The position numbers and the translations under genes are program-made. Source: Agrobacterium cucumeris (lineage in GTDB: Bacteria; Pseudomonadota; Alphaproteobacteria; Rhizobiales; Rhizobiaceae). From it: a stretch of 64,000 nucleotides of DNA. This document shows positions 38,043-46,438 of this stretch, in pieces. The stretch is from contig NZ_CP080387.1 of the NCBI RefSeq assembly GCF_030036535.1, forward strand, positions 1,736,001 through 1,800,000. The letters run 5' to 3'. A model generated the notes under the pieces. The model saw only the letters and a list, made by a program, of their open reading frames with translations, searched no databases and was not told the DNA's origin. The stretch's first letter is position 1. Each line of letters opens with the position of its first letter.

Positions 38043-38105
38043 TGCCTGTTTCCATCCCGCTTTGGCTTTGGATATCGAGGAGCCCGAGGGCCTGTTTGAA
38101 GACAT

Positions 38106-38129
38106 AAAAAAAGGCCCCTTAAGGAGCCT
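38106..38129 (-). terminator. Attenuator terminator in the ilvI leader
   Basis: On the minus strand a stem AGGCTCC/GGGGCCT (one G-U pair) with loop TTAA is followed by a run of eight T's. It lies 32 bp after the leader peptide stop and 64 bp before the ilvI start. It is the regulatory terminator of the ilvI leader. Confidence 0.88.
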
Positions 38130-38135
38130 CGTTCA

Positions 38136-38182
38136 GCGCATGGGTGCTTTCGCCGGATGGTTACACCATCCTGCCCATGCGC
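38136..38182 (-). promoter_or_regulatory. Leader RNA hairpin overlapping the leader peptide end
   Basis: Arms 38136-38144 (GCGCATGGG) and 38174-38182 (CCCATGCGC) give a 9-bp perfect outer stem. An inner 6-bp hairpin GGATGG/CCATCC spans the leader stop codon. Ribosome position on the leader peptide would decide whether this pairing or an alternative forms, as in classical attenuators. Confidence 0.7.
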
Positions 38183-38217
38183 CGTCCCACCACGATAAGT
38201 ACGTTAAGATTTTTCAT
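38161..38217 (-). CDS. ilvI leader peptide
   Basis: An 18-residue frame, MKNLNVLIVVGRRMGRMV, then TAA. Six of residues 4-10 are Leu, Val or Ile, exactly the end products of the pathway, which is the signature of a branched-chain attenuator peptide. No Shine-Dalgarno sequence is visible, but the predicted transcript would begin at or within about two bases of this ATG, allowing leaderless initiation. Stalling for lack of Leu, Val or Ile charged tRNA would favour read-through into ilvI. The frame is too short for ordinary gene callers. Confidence 0.85.
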   Translation of the reverse strand: MKNLNVLIVVGRRMGRMV

Positions 38218-38225
38218 GGGCCGGA

Positions 38226-38254
38226 GTGTTAGCCACAAAAGCCCCAGCCGTCAA
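38226..38254 (-). promoter_or_regulatory. Promoter of the ilvI-ilvH leader
   Basis: On the minus strand TTGACG (38254-38249) and TAACAC (38231-38226) are spaced by exactly 17 bp, a good sigma-70-type pair with a strong -35. The expected start of transcription is 38217-38219, that is, at or just before the leader ATG. Confidence 0.65.
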
Positions 38255-38423
38255 CGCATATTGCGGAAAAAATCGGCGACCGCTTCTTTTATTACTTAAA
38301 ACCCCCAGTCGACGAAATTTTCGAAAGCAATTGATACACCTGTTGTTAAATATAATCTTTTATTATCGAGGGCGCAGGTACTGCCCGAACCACCGCGATC
38401 ATCCGCATGTCCCGGGATAAGAT

Positions 38424-40433
38424 GTGAATAATAACGAGTTTCATAAAGCGTCCGGCATGGACGAAACCGAACGGCGATCCGCTCTGCAACCGGCAGACCG
38501 CATGCTTGGCCGCGTCATCGCCTGCGACGGCGCCCATGCCACCATCGCCGCGGAAACGGAACCGGGCTCCACCGATGTTGCGCAACTCTGGTCCGTCGGA
38601 CGGCTGATCTCCATCGAAATGGGCACGAGCCGTGTCGCGGCCCTCGTCTTCGCCATGCGCACCGATGAGAGACAATGGTCCTCGGACAGGTCGAACAGGT
38701 TGCTGATCGACGTCGAACTGATGGGAGAGGTTTACCGCACCGATGACGGCAGCGAACGGTTTTCCAGCGGTATTTCGCGTTATCCCTATCTTGGTGCCGT
38801 GGCCCACCGCATCCGCACCGGCGACCTTGCCAGGATCTACGACAGCGGCAAGCGTGACAGCTGCATCATCGGCAAGCTGACGCAGGATGATACGATCGGC
38901 GCGGCCATCAATATTCCGCAGATGCTTTCGAAGCATTTCGCCGTCGTCGGTTCGACCGGGGTCGGCAAGACCACTGCGGTTTCCCTGCTCTTGAACAAGG
39001 CAATCGAGACGGACCCGAAACTGCGCGTCCTCATTCTCGATCCGCACAACGAATTTGCAGCCGCTTTTCCCGATCATTCGGTTGTCATCGATACCGATAC
39101 GCTCGACCTTCCCTTCTGGCTGATGCGCCTTGAGGAATTTGCGGAAGTGGTTTTCCGTGGCCGCAAGCCTGTGCCGGAAGAGATGGACGTTCTGCGTGAC
39201 GTCATACCCGAGGCGAAAAAGGCATTTCGCGGCACGGATGGTTCCGCCGTCCGCCGCACCTCCGACAAGAGCGCGATCACACCGGATTCGCCTGTGCCCT
39301 ACCGCATGGCCGATCTTCTGGCTTCCATCGACGAGCGTATCGGGCGGCTGGAAGGACGTGGTGAAAAGCCGGCGCTCCGTTCCCTGAAAAGCCGCATCCT
39401 CTCGGCCATCAACGATCCGCGCTACAATTTCATGTTCTCCAGCAATACGATCAGCGACACCATCCTGGAGACGGTGGCGCATATTTTCCGTATTCCCGGG
39501 GAAGGCAAGCCCATTTCAGTGTTCCAGCTCTCGGGCATCCCCTCCGAGGTGGTGAACTCGGTGGTCTCCGTTCTCTGCCGCATGTCGTTTGAGCTGGCGG
39601 TGCTGGCGCGCGGCTCGCTGCATATGCTTGTCGTCTGCGAAGAAGCCCACCGTTATGTTCCTGCCGACCCCGAGCGCGGCTTTTTCCCGACCCGGCAGGC
39701 GATCGCCCAGATCGCCAAGGAAGGCCGCAAATACGGCATTTCGCTCGGCGTCATCAGTCAGCGGCCCAGCGAACTGGATCAGACCATCCTGTCGCAATGC
39801 TCGACCGTTTTCGCCATGCGGCTGTCAAACGAGATCGACCAGAAGATCATTCTGTCGGCCGTGCCCAACGCCTCGGCCTCGACCACCAGCTTTCTGTCCT
39901 CCATTGGCAATGGCGAAGCCATCGCTTTCGGTGAGGCAGTGGGTGTGCCGATGCGCATGCGTTTTGACCGTGTGCCGACAATCAAATTGCCGAAGGCAAG
40001 CGGCACGGTCAGCCACGTACCGCATGAAACACCCGATACCGTCGATCTCAACACCATTGTCACCCGCATGCGCGCCACCGCCCGGCCGGTTATCACCGGC
40101 TTCCAGCAAAGTGTCGAAGCGGCCTTTTCCGATCTGCCGGAATCGCTGGTGGCGCCCGGAGAAGCGGACGATATCGATCGCTGGAAGCGAGAATTGGGAA
40201 CACCCGCAGCGGAGGGCTATGAGCCCTACCGCCCGGACATGCTGCCCGGACGCACAGCGCCACCGCCACAAAACCCGGAGAGGATGGACAGCGCCTCCGG
40301 TGCCGTCAACGACTTGCGCCGGGCCGGTTTCCAGATGCAGACGCAAAATGGTCCCCCGCCAGCCGATACACGCCCGTCGCTGCGCGAAAGCCTCCTGAAA
40401 AAGCCGCTCGGCAGCCTCTATCGCAAGGACTGA
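38424..40433 (+). CDS. HerA-type (DUF87) ATPase
   Basis: 669 residues from a GTG at 38424, or 658 from the ATG at 38457. An N-terminal HAS-barrel-like region (about 20-130) precedes the ATPase core with Walker A GSTGVGKTT (about 176-184) and Walker B with HMLVVCEEAHRYVP (about 398-412). The C-terminal 120 residues are proline-rich and less ordered. HerA forms hexameric, DNA-translocating rings of the FtsK/HerA class. The usual nuclease partner NurA, or DUF4297/SIR2 defence partners, are not adjacent. A role in DNA end processing or repair is inferred. Confidence 0.88.
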   Translation: MNNNEFHKASGMDETERRSALQPADRMLGRVIACDGAHATIAAETEPGSTDVAQLWSVGRLISIEMGTSRVAALVFAMRTDERQWSSDRSNRLLIDVELMGEVYRTDDGSERFSSGISRYPYLGAVAHRIRTGDLARIYDSGKRDSCIIGKLTQDDTIGAAINIPQMLSKHFAVVGSTGVGKTTAVSLLLNKAIETDPKLRVLILDPHNEFAAAFPDHSVVIDTDTLDLPFWLMRLEEFAEVVFRGRKPVPEEMDVLRDVIPEAKKAFRGTDGSAVRRTSDKSAITPDSPVPYRMADLLASIDERIGRLEGRGEKPALRSLKSRILSAINDPRYNFMFSSNTISDTILETVAHIFRIPGEGKPISVFQLSGIPSEVVNSVVSVLCRMSFELAVLARGSLHMLVVCEEAHRYVPADPERGFFPTRQAIAQIAKEGRKYGISLGVISQRPSELDQTILSQCSTVFAMRLSNEIDQKIILSAVPNASASTTSFLSSIGNGEAIAFGEAVGVPMRMRFDRVPTIKLPKASGTVSHVPHETPDTVDLNTIVTRMRATARPVITGFQQSVEAAFSDLPESLVAPGEADDIDRWKRELGTPAAEGYEPYRPDMLPGRTAPPPQNPERMDSASGAVNDLRRAGFQMQTQNGPPPADTRPSLRESLLKKPLGSLYRKD

Positions 40434-40442
40434 TGCCAGCCT

Positions 40443-41336
40443 TCAGGGCTGGATACGCGTCCAGTCCTCCCCCATCTGGTTGCGGAACCAGGTCATCTGC
40501 CGTTTGGCATATTGGCGGGTCGCAGCGGCTGATTTTTCGATCACCTCCGCCTCGCTCATGCGTCCGGTCAGCATCTCGGCGATCTGGGAAACGCCGATCG
40601 CCTTCATTGCCGTCGCATCGGGCGCGAGCTTGAGAGCCAGAAGCGCCTCCACCTCCTCCACCGCGCCGCTTTCCATCATGGCCTCGAAACGACGGTTGAT
40701 GCGGTCATGCAGCACCGGCCTGTCAGGCAAAACGACGAATTTCTGCGCCCGGTCGGGATCAACGATCACCGGGCCGCTGGCTTTCTGGTAATCCCGGATC
40801 GATTTTCCGGTCGCTTCGATCACTTCCAGCGCCCGGACGATCCGCTGGCCATCTCCTGGCTGCAGAGCCTCTGCCATTTCGGAATCGCGTCGCGACAATT
40901 CCGTGTGGAGAACCGCCGGCCCTTCTTCAACCAGCCGGCCGCGCAGCCTGTCGCGGATTTCGTCCGGGATGACAGGCATATCTGACAGTCCCCCGGTCAG
41001 CGCCTTGAAATAAAGCCCCGTGCCGCCGACGATGACGGGAAGACGTCTCTGCCCCCGCAGATCCGAAAGCAGCATTGAAATATCCCGCAGCCATTCACCC
41101 GTGGAATAAAGGCTGCTCGCCGGCACATGGCCGTAAAGCAGATGCGGCACGCCCTGCATTTCTTCTTCCGAAGGCCGGGCGGTCAGCACCCGCAGCGTGT
41201 CGTAAACCTGCATGCTGTCGGCATTGATGACGACGCCATTCCGCTCCCGCGCCAGACGAAGCGCAAGCGCGGACTTGCCGCTTGCCGTCGGGCCGGTTAT
41301 CAGGATCGCATCAAAATTCTCATCAAGGTTTTTCAT
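40443..41336 (-). CDS. miaA: tRNA dimethylallyltransferase
   Basis: 297 residues. MiaA adds a dimethylallyl group to A37 of tRNAs reading UNN codons. The P-loop is ITGPTASGKSALALRLA, with the conserved INADSMQVYDTLRVLTARP and the R-Y-A-KRQMTWFRNQ segment near the end. Two adjacent Mets (41339 and 41336) are possible starts. The serB ATG on the opposite strand begins at 41338, so the two coding regions are abutting or overlap by 2 bp. Its 3' end is 9 bp past the convergent herA-type gene. Confidence 0.97.
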   Translation of the reverse strand: MKNLDENFDAILITGPTASGKSALALRLARERNGVVINADSMQVYDTLRVLTARPSEEEMQGVPHLLYGHVPASSLYSTGEWLRDISMLLSDLRGQRRLPVIVGGTGLYFKALTGGLSDMPVIPDEIRDRLRGRLVEEGPAVLHTELSRRDSEMAEALQPGDGQRIVRALEVIEATGKSIRDYQKASGPVIVDPDRAQKFVVLPDRPVLHDRINRRFEAMMESGAVEEVEALLALKLAPDATAMKAIGVSQIAEMLTGRMSEAEVIEKSAAATRQYAKRQMTWFRNQMGEDWTRIQP

Positions 41337-41337
41337 C

Positions 41338-42228
41338 ATGGCTCTCGTTGCCACGCTTATCGCCAATCCGTCAAATCCTGTTCTTACACCGGCCCTCGGC
41401 GAAGCCGCCGCAAAGGCCGTCAATGCGTCAGGTCTTTACTGGCTGGCGGATGGTGTCGCCTGCGATATCGCTTTGCCTTCCGGCACCAGTGCCGAAGAGG
41501 CCCGCAACGCGATTGCCGGCGCGCTGACTGGCCAGCCGATCGATATCGTCATCCAGGAGCAGGACCAGCGCCGCAAGAAACTGCTGATCGCCGATATGGA
41601 TTCGACCATGATCGGCCAGGAATGCATCGACGAGCTGGCCGCCGAAGTCGGCCTGAAGGACAAGGTCTCCACCATCACCGCCCGCGCCATGAATGGCGAG
41701 ATCGCTTTTGAGCCGGCGCTCCGGGAACGCGTGGCGCTGCTGAAAGGCCTGCCGGTTTCGGTCATCGACGACGTCATCGAAAAGCGCATCACGCTGACAT
41801 CAGGCGGCAAAGAACTGATCGCCACCATGAAGGCCAAAGGCTATTACACCGCGCTGGTTTCCGGTGGCTTCACGGTTTTCACCGGCCGCGTCGCAGCGAT
41901 GCTCGGTTTCGATGAAAACCGCGCCAATCTGCTCGGCGAAGCCAATGGCGAGCTTGACGGCACCGTTGCCGAACCCATCCTCGGCAAGCAGGCCAAGGTG
42001 GATGCGCTGAACGACATCGCCGCAAAGCTTGGCATCTCTCCGGAAGAGGCGATGGCCGTCGGCGATGGCGCCAACGATCTCGGCATGCTGCATCTGGCCG
42101 GCGCGGGTGTTGCCCTGCACGCCAAGCCCGCCGTGGCGGCCGAAGCACAGATGCGCATCGACCACGGCGACCTGACCGCGCTTCTTTACATTCAGGGTTA
42201 CCGCAAGACGGATTTTGTCACTCCATGA
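41338..42228 (+). CDS. serB: Phosphoserine phosphatase
   Basis: 296 residues. SerB, a HAD-superfamily enzyme, hydrolyses phosphoserine as the last step of serine synthesis. HAD motif I is LIADMDSTM with nucleophile Asp86 and acid Asp88; motif II is SGGFTVF; motif IV is AVGDGANDLGML. The N-terminal 80 residues form an ACT-like part. The ATG at 41338 begins within the miaA start-codon triplets on the other strand; AAGG 10 bases before it lies in miaA. It overlaps the GNAT gene by 4 bp. Confidence 0.96.
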   Translation: MALVATLIANPSNPVLTPALGEAAAKAVNASGLYWLADGVACDIALPSGTSAEEARNAIAGALTGQPIDIVIQEQDQRRKKLLIADMDSTMIGQECIDELAAEVGLKDKVSTITARAMNGEIAFEPALRERVALLKGLPVSVIDDVIEKRITLTSGGKELIATMKAKGYYTALVSGGFTVFTGRVAAMLGFDENRANLLGEANGELDGTVAEPILGKQAKVDALNDIAAKLGISPEEAMAVGDGANDLGMLHLAGAGVALHAKPAVAAEAQMRIDHGDLTALLYIQGYRKTDFVTP

Positions 42229-42797
42229 TCATCCGCGAAACACCAAGGCTCATTCTGCGCGAGTGGAAGGAGAGCGACCGCGACCTGTTCCGCGAAATCA
42301 ACGCAGACGAAAAGGTCATGGAGTTTTTTCCCTTCCGTCGCAGCCACGCGGAAGCGGACACCGTACTGGAAACCATCAACGGCATGATCCGTGGCAGCGG
42401 TTATGGCTTCTACGCCATGGAACTGCGCGAAACCGGCGAAGTCATGGGTTTCTGCGGCATATCGCCCGTCATGAACCTCGATCCGCCTTTCCCGCTCGGC
42501 ACCATGGAGATCGGCTGGCGGCTTGCCACCCGCTTCTGGGGCCACGGCTACGTCACCGAAGCTGCACAATCGCTGCTCGTCATGGCCTTTGATGAAAAGG
42601 AAACGCCGGAAATCGTCTCCTTCGCCGTCCACGACAACCACCGCTCGACCCGTGTGATGGAGCGCATCGGCCTGAAGCGGGACCCGTCACGCGATTTCGA
42701 TCATCCGCGTGTGCCCGATGACACCCATCCGCATCTGCGTCCGCATGTGACCTATGCGCTGACGCTGGCGGAATGGCGGGAACGGCAGTTGCAATAA
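42225..42797 (+). CDS. GNAT family N-acetyltransferase (RimJ/RimL-like)
   Basis: 190 residues. The N-terminal RETPRLILREWKESDRDLFREINADEKV is typical of RimJ/RimL-type acetyltransferases, and the acetyl-CoA region is EIGWRLATRFWGHGYVTEA with SFAVHDNHRSTRVMERIGL. The acceptor could be a protein N-terminus or a small molecule. It starts inside the serB stop (ATGA overlap), so it is co-translated with serB, and ends 25 bp from a convergent SDR gene. Confidence 0.9.
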   Translation: MIIRETPRLILREWKESDRDLFREINADEKVMEFFPFRRSHAEADTVLETINGMIRGSGYGFYAMELRETGEVMGFCGISPVMNLDPPFPLGTMEIGWRLATRFWGHGYVTEAAQSLLVMAFDEKETPEIVSFAVHDNHRSTRVMERIGLKRDPSRDFDHPRVPDDTHPHLRPHVTYALTLAEWRERQLQ

Positions 42798-42821
42798 CGC
42801 CCTTCCCGCCAGTCTGGAACC

Positions 42822-43571
42822 TTACTTCACCGCCGCATTGCCGCCATCCGCAAACAGCGCCGCCCCGGCAACGAAACTCGACATCGGGCTGGCGAGGAAA
42901 AGGGCTGCCTGCGCCAGTTCTTCCGGCTCGGCGATGCGCTTCATCGCATGCAGGCCTGCCGCCCATTCCTTCTGGGCCGCATCTCCGGCCATGGGTGTGT
43001 CGACCCCGCCAGGAAGCAGCCCATTGGCGCGAATGCCCTGCACGGCATAATCGGCGGTAATGCCTTTCACCAGCCCCATCAGCGCCGCCTTCGACGTGCC
43101 ATAGGCCGCCATGCCCGGTATGCCTGCACTGGTACCGACGAAGCTCGAGATAAAGACGATCGAGCCACCGCCCCGCTTCAGCATCAACGGAATCTGGTGA
43201 CGCGCACCGAGATATGAGGAAGTGAGATTGGCTGTGATTACATGATCCCATTCCTCGGCGGAAATCTCAGCCAGCGGCTTCATGGCGCCGACCGCGCCTG
43301 CATTGTTGACGGCGATATCGAGACCGCCGAAAATGCTGACGGCAGCATCCGCCAGCCGGGAATGAGTTTCCTCAAGATTGACATCACCGACAACGGCATG
43401 GACACGGCCACCGGTCTCGCGAACCCCGGCGGCAACCTCTTCCAGTGCCGCAGCACCCCGCGCATTGATGACGACGGCTGCCCCTTGCGAGGCAAACAGC
43501 CTCGCCGTCGCCCGGCCGATGCCGGATGACGCGCCAGTGATGATGGCAACCTTGTTTTCGAGTAATTTCAT
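42822..43571 (-). CDS. Short-chain dehydrogenase/reductase
   Basis: 249 residues, classical SDR. The cofactor motif is ITGASSGIGRATARLF (about 11-26), the structural NNAGAVG follows at about 89, catalytic Ser lies in VFISSFVGTSAGIPG and the YGTSKAAL motif supplies Tyr and Lys. The PGGVDTPM loop near the end is intact. It is a 250-residue NAD(P)-dependent oxidoreductase acting on an unknown alcohol or keto substrate. It is monocistronic on the minus strand. Confidence 0.9.
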   Translation of the reverse strand: MKLLENKVAIITGASSGIGRATARLFASQGAAVVINARGAAALEEVAAGVRETGGRVHAVVGDVNLEETHSRLADAAVSIFGGLDIAVNNAGAVGAMKPLAEISAEEWDHVITANLTSSYLGARHQIPLMLKRGGGSIVFISSFVGTSAGIPGMAAYGTSKAALMGLVKGITADYAVQGIRANGLLPGGVDTPMAGDAAQKEWAAGLHAMKRIAEPEELAQAALFLASPMSSFVAGAALFADGGNAAVK

Positions 43572-43660
43572 ATCCTTGACCTCCGTTGATGGAGACCAAG
43601 GATTAGAGAGGGGCCGGGATCACAACCACCCGATTCCTGCCGAACCGGGTGGAAAGCGCT

Positions 43661-45205
43661 TTACTCCAGCGGCAGCGCCACCACGCGCAGATTGCCCTGC
43701 GCATCGGCAACCATCATATGCGCATTCTTGCGGCCTTCGGATTTCAGGCCGTTGATGCGAACCAGCACGTCGCCGGGAACTTCCATGAAGTCCTGACCAA
43801 CTTCGACGATGATATCGCCCGGTTTCATGCCCTTCTGTTCGGCCGGCGAACCCGTATCGACGCTTGCGACCAGCACACCTTCAACGCTTTCAGCAATGCC
43901 CTTTTCCGTGCGCAGCTCATTGCTGAGGACGACCAGGTTCATGCCAAGCACGCTCTGCGGTGCTTCACGCACTTCCGGCGTCTGGTCCTGTGCCTGATCG
44001 TCGGTGCCGCCATCATCATCAGGGGCAACCACGCCGCCATCACCGTCTTCGGCCTGCGGGTCTTCGGTCGCGGCCTTTTCGTCGGTCGTATCCTGCAACT
44101 GCCCGAGCTTGACCTTGACGGTCTCCTCCTTGCCGTCACGCAGGATCACCACATCGACTTCCTTGCCAACCGGGCTTTCCGCCACGATCCGCAGAAGGTC
44201 GCGCATTTCATGAATGTCCTTGCCGTCGAATTTCAGCACGACATCGCCGGCCTGGATAGGGCCGTTCTCCACCGGGCCGCCTTTGGCCACACCGGAGATA
44301 AGCGCACCCTTGGCGCTTTCCATGCCGAGGCTTGCGGCCACATCGTCGGTGACCGGCTGAACACGAACGCCGAGCCAGCCGCGACGGGTCTCGCCGAATT
44401 CGATCAGCTGCTGCACGATATTCTGCGCAAGCTCCGTCGGAACGGCAAAACCGATACCGATCGAACCGCCGCTCGGCGAAATGATCGCGGTATTGATGCC
44501 GATTACCTCGCCCTTCATGTTGAAGAGCGGACCACCCGAATTGCCCTTGTTGATCGCCGCATCCGTCTGGATGAAATTGTCATAGGGGCCGGCATTGATG
44601 TTGCGGCCGCGCGCGGAAATGACGCCGACAGTCAGCGAACCGCCAAGGCCGAAGGGGTTGCCGATGGCCATTACCCAGTCACCGATGCGCATGCTGCGCG
44701 AATCGCCGAACTTGACGGCCTTCAGCGGCGTTTTTGGCTCTACCTTCAAGACCGAAAGGTCGGTCTTGGTATCGGTGCCAACAAGCGTTGCCTTCAGCTT
44801 CGAGCCGTTCGGGAAAATCACCTCGATGGCATCAGCACCCTCGATGACGTGATTGTTGGTGACGACATAGCCAGCGGGATCGATGACGAAACCGGAACCC
44901 AGCGAGTTGACCTTTTCACCGCCCTCCGGCTTCTGGCTGTCGAAATAATCCTTGAAGAATTCCTGGAAGGGCGACCCCTCCGGCAGCTTCGGCGGAACAG
45001 GACCCTTGCCCTCGGTCTTGACGTTCTGTGACGTCGAAATATTCACCACCGCATCCAGCAGCGGCTCGGCAAGATCGGCCACAGACTCCGGCCCATGGCT
45101 CTGCGCCCTTGCCGCAACCGGCGCCGAAAGGCTGCCCGCCACAAGCGCGATGCCCGCGACTGCGGCAATGCTGTTGCGAAAAGGCGAAAGAAGGGTCACG
45201 GCCAT
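43661..45205 (-). CDS. degP: DegP/HtrA-type periplasmic serine protease (Do family)
   Basis: 514 residues with a signal peptide (AAVAGIALVAGSLSAPVAARA). The catalytic triad is His119 (VTNNHVIEG), Asp149 (KTDLSVLKV) and Ser223 (NKGNSGGPL). Two PDZ domains follow, from about 300 and 430. Between them is an acidic, Gln/Asp-rich linker (about 395-420). These proteases clear misfolded envelope proteins under stress; PDZ domains feed substrates. The ATG at 45205 follows GCGAGGACGCTT. It lies downstream of hflK-hflC with a hairpin between, so it likely has its own promoter. Confidence 0.95.
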   Translation of the reverse strand: MAVTLLSPFRNSIAAVAGIALVAGSLSAPVAARAQSHGPESVADLAEPLLDAVVNISTSQNVKTEGKGPVPPKLPEGSPFQEFFKDYFDSQKPEGGEKVNSLGSGFVIDPAGYVVTNNHVIEGADAIEVIFPNGSKLKATLVGTDTKTDLSVLKVEPKTPLKAVKFGDSRSMRIGDWVMAIGNPFGLGGSLTVGVISARGRNINAGPYDNFIQTDAAINKGNSGGPLFNMKGEVIGINTAIISPSGGSIGIGFAVPTELAQNIVQQLIEFGETRRGWLGVRVQPVTDDVAASLGMESAKGALISGVAKGGPVENGPIQAGDVVLKFDGKDIHEMRDLLRIVAESPVGKEVDVVILRDGKEETVKVKLGQLQDTTDEKAATEDPQAEDGDGGVVAPDDDGGTDDQAQDQTPEVREAPQSVLGMNLVVLSNELRTEKGIAESVEGVLVASVDTGSPAEQKGMKPGDIIVEVGQDFMEVPGDVLVRINGLKSEGRKNAHMMVADAQGNLRVVALPLE

Positions 45206-45510
45206 AAGCGTCCTCGCGTTTCAGATAGTCTCGCCTTGCATATATCGACAAAGCATAAGGCGGAATGATGAAGTGTAAAAATACCTTTTCGTGAACAGGC
45301 GGATGATGCCTTGCCCCTGCCCACAGCATTGGCACGAAACGGGAGTGAAAAGAAAGGGCCGGCCAAAACCAGTCCTCAGATTACCAACAACGGCCGCCAA
45401 GCCCTCCCCTCGGCCATCCCTCGGGTCGTGCCTGAGGACGACGTCGTGCGGAGGCTGTCAAAAAGAAAGGGCCGGTAAAACCGGCCCTTTCAAACTCTCT
45501 TGATCCGATA
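45206..45510. other. Intergenic region (305 bp) between hflC and degP
   Basis: Holds the hflC terminator (45466-45490) and the degP promoter region. A 22-base segment (AAAGAAAGGGCCGG with flanks) appears once near 45348-45370 without its second arm and again at 45461-45482 as part of the terminator. No gene is supported. Confidence 0.6.
45466..45490 (-). terminator. Terminator of hflK-hflC
   Basis: A perfect 10-bp stem AAAGGGCCGG/CCGGCCCTTT with loop TAAAA. On the minus strand it is followed by CTTTTTG, giving the T-tail. It lies 20-45 bp after the hflC stop. Confidence 0.85.
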
Positions 45511-46437
45511 TCAGTTCGCCGGCGCGGGCGCCGCGGGTGCGGCCGGAGCCGCAGACGGAGCGCCGTTGATGTTGTTGAAATAACGGAAGAAGGTCGAATC
45601 CGGCGACAGGACCAGCGTCGTGCCGGTACCGGTCATCGAATTGGCATAGGCGGCCATCGAGCGATAGAACTCGAAGAAGTTCGGATCGCGCTGGAAAGCC
45701 TCGCCGAATATGCGGTTACGGTTGGCATCGCCTTCACCGCGCAGCACTTCAGACTGACGACGCGCATCGGACTCGAACTCGACGACCTGACGGTCGGCGA
45801 TAGCGCGGCGGCGCTGGGCTTCTTCATTACCGCGGGCGCGGATGAGTTCTGCTTCAGCCAGACGTTCCGACTTCATGCGCTCGAAGGTCTGCTGCGACAC
45901 TTCCTGCGTCAGATCGGTACGGCGGATGCGGACATCCACGATGCTGATGCCGAGCGATTCCGCGTCAGGACGCAGATCGTCCCGCACTTCCTGCATCATC
46001 GATGCGCGTGCATCCGAAAGCGCCGATTCAAAGCCGCGAAGACCGTAGACCCGGCGCAAAGATGCGTCGAGACGGGTACGAAGACGCGATTCGGCCGACA
46101 TCTGGTCACCCGAGACCGTCTGGCGGAAACGGCGTGCGTCCGTAATGCGATAGACGACGAAGGCGTCTACTTCATAGAACTTGCCGCCCGAAACCTGAAC
46201 ACGGATATTGTCGTGATCGAAGCGCAGCGCCCGGTTCTCGACATATTGCACCCGATCGGCATCCATGAAGGCGAAGGGCAGCTTGAAATAGAGGCCCGGC
46301 GCGGTTTTCACATCCTGGATCTGACCGAAGCGCACGACGATGGCCTGCTGGCGCTCGTTGACGACGAAGATCGATGAATAGCCGAGGAAAAGCACGGCGG
46401 CGAGACCGACGAGAATGGCCGTAAGACGGTTACCCAT
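45511..46437 (-). CDS. hflC: HflC, SPFH-domain subunit of the HflKC complex
   Basis: 308 residues. An N-terminal membrane anchor (ILVGLAAVLFLGYSSIFVV) and a large SPFH/band-7 domain (VVNERQQAIVVRFGQ, ADVRIRRTDL-type segments, QTFERMKSERLAEAELIRARGNEEAQRRRAIADRQ region) are clear. HflC forms with HflK a large cage around FtsH in the inner membrane, controlling its access to substrates. The ATG at 46437 lies 1 base after the hflK stop, showing tight coupling. The C-terminus ends in an Ala/Pro-rich tail (PSAAPAAPAAPAPAN). Confidence 0.96.
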   Translation of the reverse strand: MGNRLTAILVGLAAVLFLGYSSIFVVNERQQAIVVRFGQIQDVKTAPGLYFKLPFAFMDADRVQYVENRALRFDHDNIRVQVSGGKFYEVDAFVVYRITDARRFRQTVSGDQMSAESRLRTRLDASLRRVYGLRGFESALSDARASMMQEVRDDLRPDAESLGISIVDVRIRRTDLTQEVSQQTFERMKSERLAEAELIRARGNEEAQRRRAIADRQVVEFESDARRQSEVLRGEGDANRNRIFGEAFQRDPNFFEFYRSMAAYANSMTGTGTTLVLSPDSTFFRYFNNINGAPSAAPAAPAAPAPAN

Positions 46438-46438
46438 A

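Noticed and set aside
36330..38099. A long open frame antisense to ilvI
   Set aside because: It exists because of high GC and codon bias of the true gene. It shows no family motif, and ilvI on the other strand is certain. Similar long antisense frames over the ABC permease (11573-12556), the aminotransferase (14183-15328) and the AsmA gene were rejected for the same reason.
38424..40433. HerA-based anti-phage system
   Set aside because: No partner nuclease or SIR2/DUF4297 gene adjoins, and the flanks are housekeeping genes.
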